From: Gemmatimonadota bacterium
GTDB taxonomy: Bacteria; Gemmatimonadota; Gemmatimonadetes; Palauibacterales; Palauibacteraceae
NCBI GenBank assembly: GCA_030601615.1
Contig: JAUVTH010000064.1
Coordinates: 1-7,746 of the forward strand
Length of the DNA: 7,746 nucleotides
Reading direction: 5' to 3'
Position 1 is the first letter of the stretch. Each line of letters starts with the position of its first letter. The position numbers and the translations under genes were made by a program. Shown here in pieces: positions 6,937-7,746 of the stretch. The notes beneath the pieces are model-generated. The model saw only the letters and a list, made by a program, of their open reading frames with translations. It was not told the origin of the DNA and ran no database searches.

Positions 6937-6971
6937 TGTGACATGTTATTAACAGGTAATTAACTGTCACA
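6937..6971. promoter_or_regulatory. Probable operator/promoter of the Phd-like gene
   Basis: An AT-rich island in otherwise GC-rich DNA lies 19 bases before the Phd-like start codon. It holds three nested symmetries. Outer arms TGTGACA (6937-6943) and TGTCACA (6965-6971) are a perfect 7-base inverted repeat 21 bases apart. Inside is an 11-base odd palindrome, TGTTA-T-TAACA (6944-6954). Two near-identical direct copies, GTTATTAAC and GTAATTAAC (6945-6953, 6956-6964), are spaced exactly 11 bases, about one helical turn. Phd/YefM antitoxins commonly bind palindromic repeats overlapping their own promoter, so autoregulation is likely. No convincing -35/-10 pair can be fixed; TTGACG at 6919 is a possible -35 but the spacing to any -10 is poor. 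Confidence 0.55.
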
Positions 6972-6990
6972 CTTCACGGACGTTGATCGA

Positions 6991-7365
6991 ATGTTCAGGG
7001 TGGCCGACATCTTTTCGCTCAGTGACTTCCAGAGAAGGACGCGTGAGCACATCCGCCGACTCCGCGAGACGGGCCGTCCGGAAGTGCTGACGGTAAACGG
7101 TCGGGCGGAGCTCGTCGTATACGACGCCGAGACGTACCAGGAGATCGCCGACGATCTTCACGGCCGGCCGCGTATTTCGGTCGCTGCAGCCGCGAAACCA
7201 ACGGAGGCCGAGTCAGATCCGGTCGTCGAGGCTTACAAGAGAGACGTGGATTGCACCTTACTGCGTGAGAACCTGCGGCGAACGGTCCAGGAACGGGTGG
7301 ACAACCTCCTGGCCCTTCAGCGGCTGGCTTCTGAGGCGAGGCGAGCGGGAGACGCTGCGAGATGA
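6991..7365 (+). CDS. Phd/YefM-like antitoxin with extra C-terminal partner module
   Basis: The product has 124 residues. Residues 1-52 match the Phd/YefM antitoxin fold: IFSLSDFQRRTREHIRRLRETGRPEVLTVNGRAELVVYDAETYQEI holds the S/T-x-F-x-x-N/R-T helix, the LTVNGRAELVV strand pair and the YQ helix. Such N-terminal domains dimerise and bind operator DNA. Residues 53-80 look flexible (Ala, Pro and acid rich). Residues 83-120, with VDCTLLRENLRRTVQERVDNLLALQRL, form a predicted helical segment. They resemble the short stand-alone proteins (DxTLLxENLxxTxxER pattern) that I recall often preceding nucleotidyltransferase genes. In most Phd antitoxins the C-terminus wraps the toxin, so this tail is the likely contact to the next gene's product. 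The ATG at 6991 has only a weak GGA upstream. The stop codon overlaps the next start (ATGA at 7362-7365), implying translational coupling. The protein is probably cytoplasmic, antitoxin and self-repressor. Confidence 0.82.
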   Translation: MFRVADIFSLSDFQRRTREHIRRLRETGRPEVLTVNGRAELVVYDAETYQEIADDLHGRPRISVAAAAKPTEAESDPVVEAYKRDVDCTLLRENLRRTVQERVDNLLALQRLASEARRAGDAAR

Positions 7366-7746
7366 CCGACTTCAGGGCCCTGATAAAGGTACTCGTAGAC
7401 GCGGATGTCGAGTTCGTGATCGTCGGGGGCCTGGCCGCTACGGTACACGGCTCGGCCCGCCTGACTCAGGACATCGACGTGGTCTACGCCCGGAGCGACA
7501 CCAACCTCGAACGGCTCGCGGTTTCGCTGGCGCCTCTCGCGCCGTACCCCCGTGGGGCTCCTCCAGGCCTGCCCTTCGAATGGTCCGGCGCGACTGTACG
7601 CAGCGGTCTGAACTTCACGCTGACGACAGCCGCGGGCGACATCGACTTGCTTGGGGAAATCACGGGCGGAGGCCGGTACGAGGACCTGCTTCCGCACACG
7701 ATGGAGATCGAGTTATTCGGACACCGGTGCCTGTGTCTCGACCTCG
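7362..7746 (+). CDS. Nucleotidyltransferase (AbiEii/MNT-like), putative toxin or effector, 3' cut
   Basis: The gene begins at ATG 7362, overlapping the antitoxin stop by ATGA, and runs off the right edge after 128 codons. It is too truncated to see its C-terminal part. The N-terminus is a polymerase-beta-type nucleotidyltransferase fold. VEFVIVGGLAATVHGSARLTQDIDVVYAR (16-44) contains the GG of the nucleotide-binding turn (22-23) and the metal-binding pair Asp37-x-Asp39. TTAAGDIDLLGEITG (88-102) supplies the third carboxylate, probably Asp95. All catalytic residues are therefore in place. Relatives include AbiEii/MenT toxins, which transfer nucleotides to tRNA acceptor ends and block translation, and MNT antitoxins, which AMPylate HEPN toxins. 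No HEPN gene is seen upstream, and the antitoxin-like first gene favours the toxin reading. The role is inferred from context. A proline-rich loop (PYPRGAPPGLPFEW, 61-74) between the two acidic motifs may be a specificity insertion. Confidence 0.8.
   Translation, partial: MTDFRALIKVLVDADVEFVIVGGLAATVHGSARLTQDIDVVYARSDTNLERLAVSLAPLAPYPRGAPPGLPFEWSGATVRSGLNFTLTTAAGDIDLLGEITGGGRYEDLLPHTMEIELFGHRCLCLDL

Noticed and set aside
6919..6962. Sigma-70 promoter TTGACG at 6919 with TATTAA or TAATTA as -10
   Set aside because: Spacing would be 22 or 32 bases, far from 16-18, and the 17-base position holds CATGTT. The region is probably a promoter/operator but the boxes cannot be fixed.
6937..6971. CRP-binding site from TGTGA...TCACA
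   Set aside because: A CRP site needs a 6-base spacer between TGTGA and TCACA; here the gap is about 25 bases.
1..7746. CRISPR arrays, insertion sequences, tRNA or rRNA genes
   Set aside because: Read-through of the sequence showed no regularly spaced repeats, transposase motifs, terminal inverted repeats with target duplications, or tRNA/rRNA hallmarks.

Overview
The window is a GC-rich, gene-dense bacterial chromosomal segment with seven protein genes, the outer two cut by the window edges. No rRNA, tRNA, CRISPR array, insertion sequence or integrase was recognised, and no gap between genes exceeds about 120 bases. The GC-rich codon use, the Tat-exported sugar-isomerase family protein and the general gene style would fit an environmental, uncultivated-type Gram-negative such as a Gemmatimonadota-like lineage. 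That placement is a guess, because there is no phylogenetic marker here.

Left part (1-4494), ion and osmotic homeostasis. The 3' end of an alpha/beta-hydrolase (to 725) is followed 25 bases later by a full-length Kup-type K+ uptake permease (751-2709, possibly starting at 781). Convergent to kup is a minus-strand pair: a YbdG-family mechanosensitive channel (4494 down to 3196) and, 44 bases downstream, a 131-residue protein of unknown function (3151 down to 2756). A K+ importer facing an osmotic-release channel suggests a turgor-control neighbourhood, although the two are on opposite strands.

Middle part (4495-6922). A 120-base divergent intergenic region carries a strong GC-rich hairpin abutting the Shine-Dalgarno of a Tat-signal, xylose-isomerase-like TIM-barrel protein (4615-5613). 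This is followed on the same strand, probably overlapping, by a multi-pass membrane protein of MATE/MOP-flippase type. Its coding sequence clearly extends upstream of the first conventional start codon (TTG at 5675). The best extended starts are CTG codons, so its start is a genuine puzzle.

Right part (6923-7746), the most interesting. An AT-rich spacer with nested symmetric repeats precedes a Phd/YefM-like antitoxin that carries an extra C-terminal segment. This gene overlaps by ATGA a DNA polymerase-beta-type nucleotidyltransferase with an intact GG...DxD active site, which runs off the window. The arrangement reads as an autoregulated toxin-antitoxin-type module, with a Phd-like regulator fused to what looks like the small partner commonly found beside such nucleotidyltransferases. 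It is the best candidate here for an under-described system.
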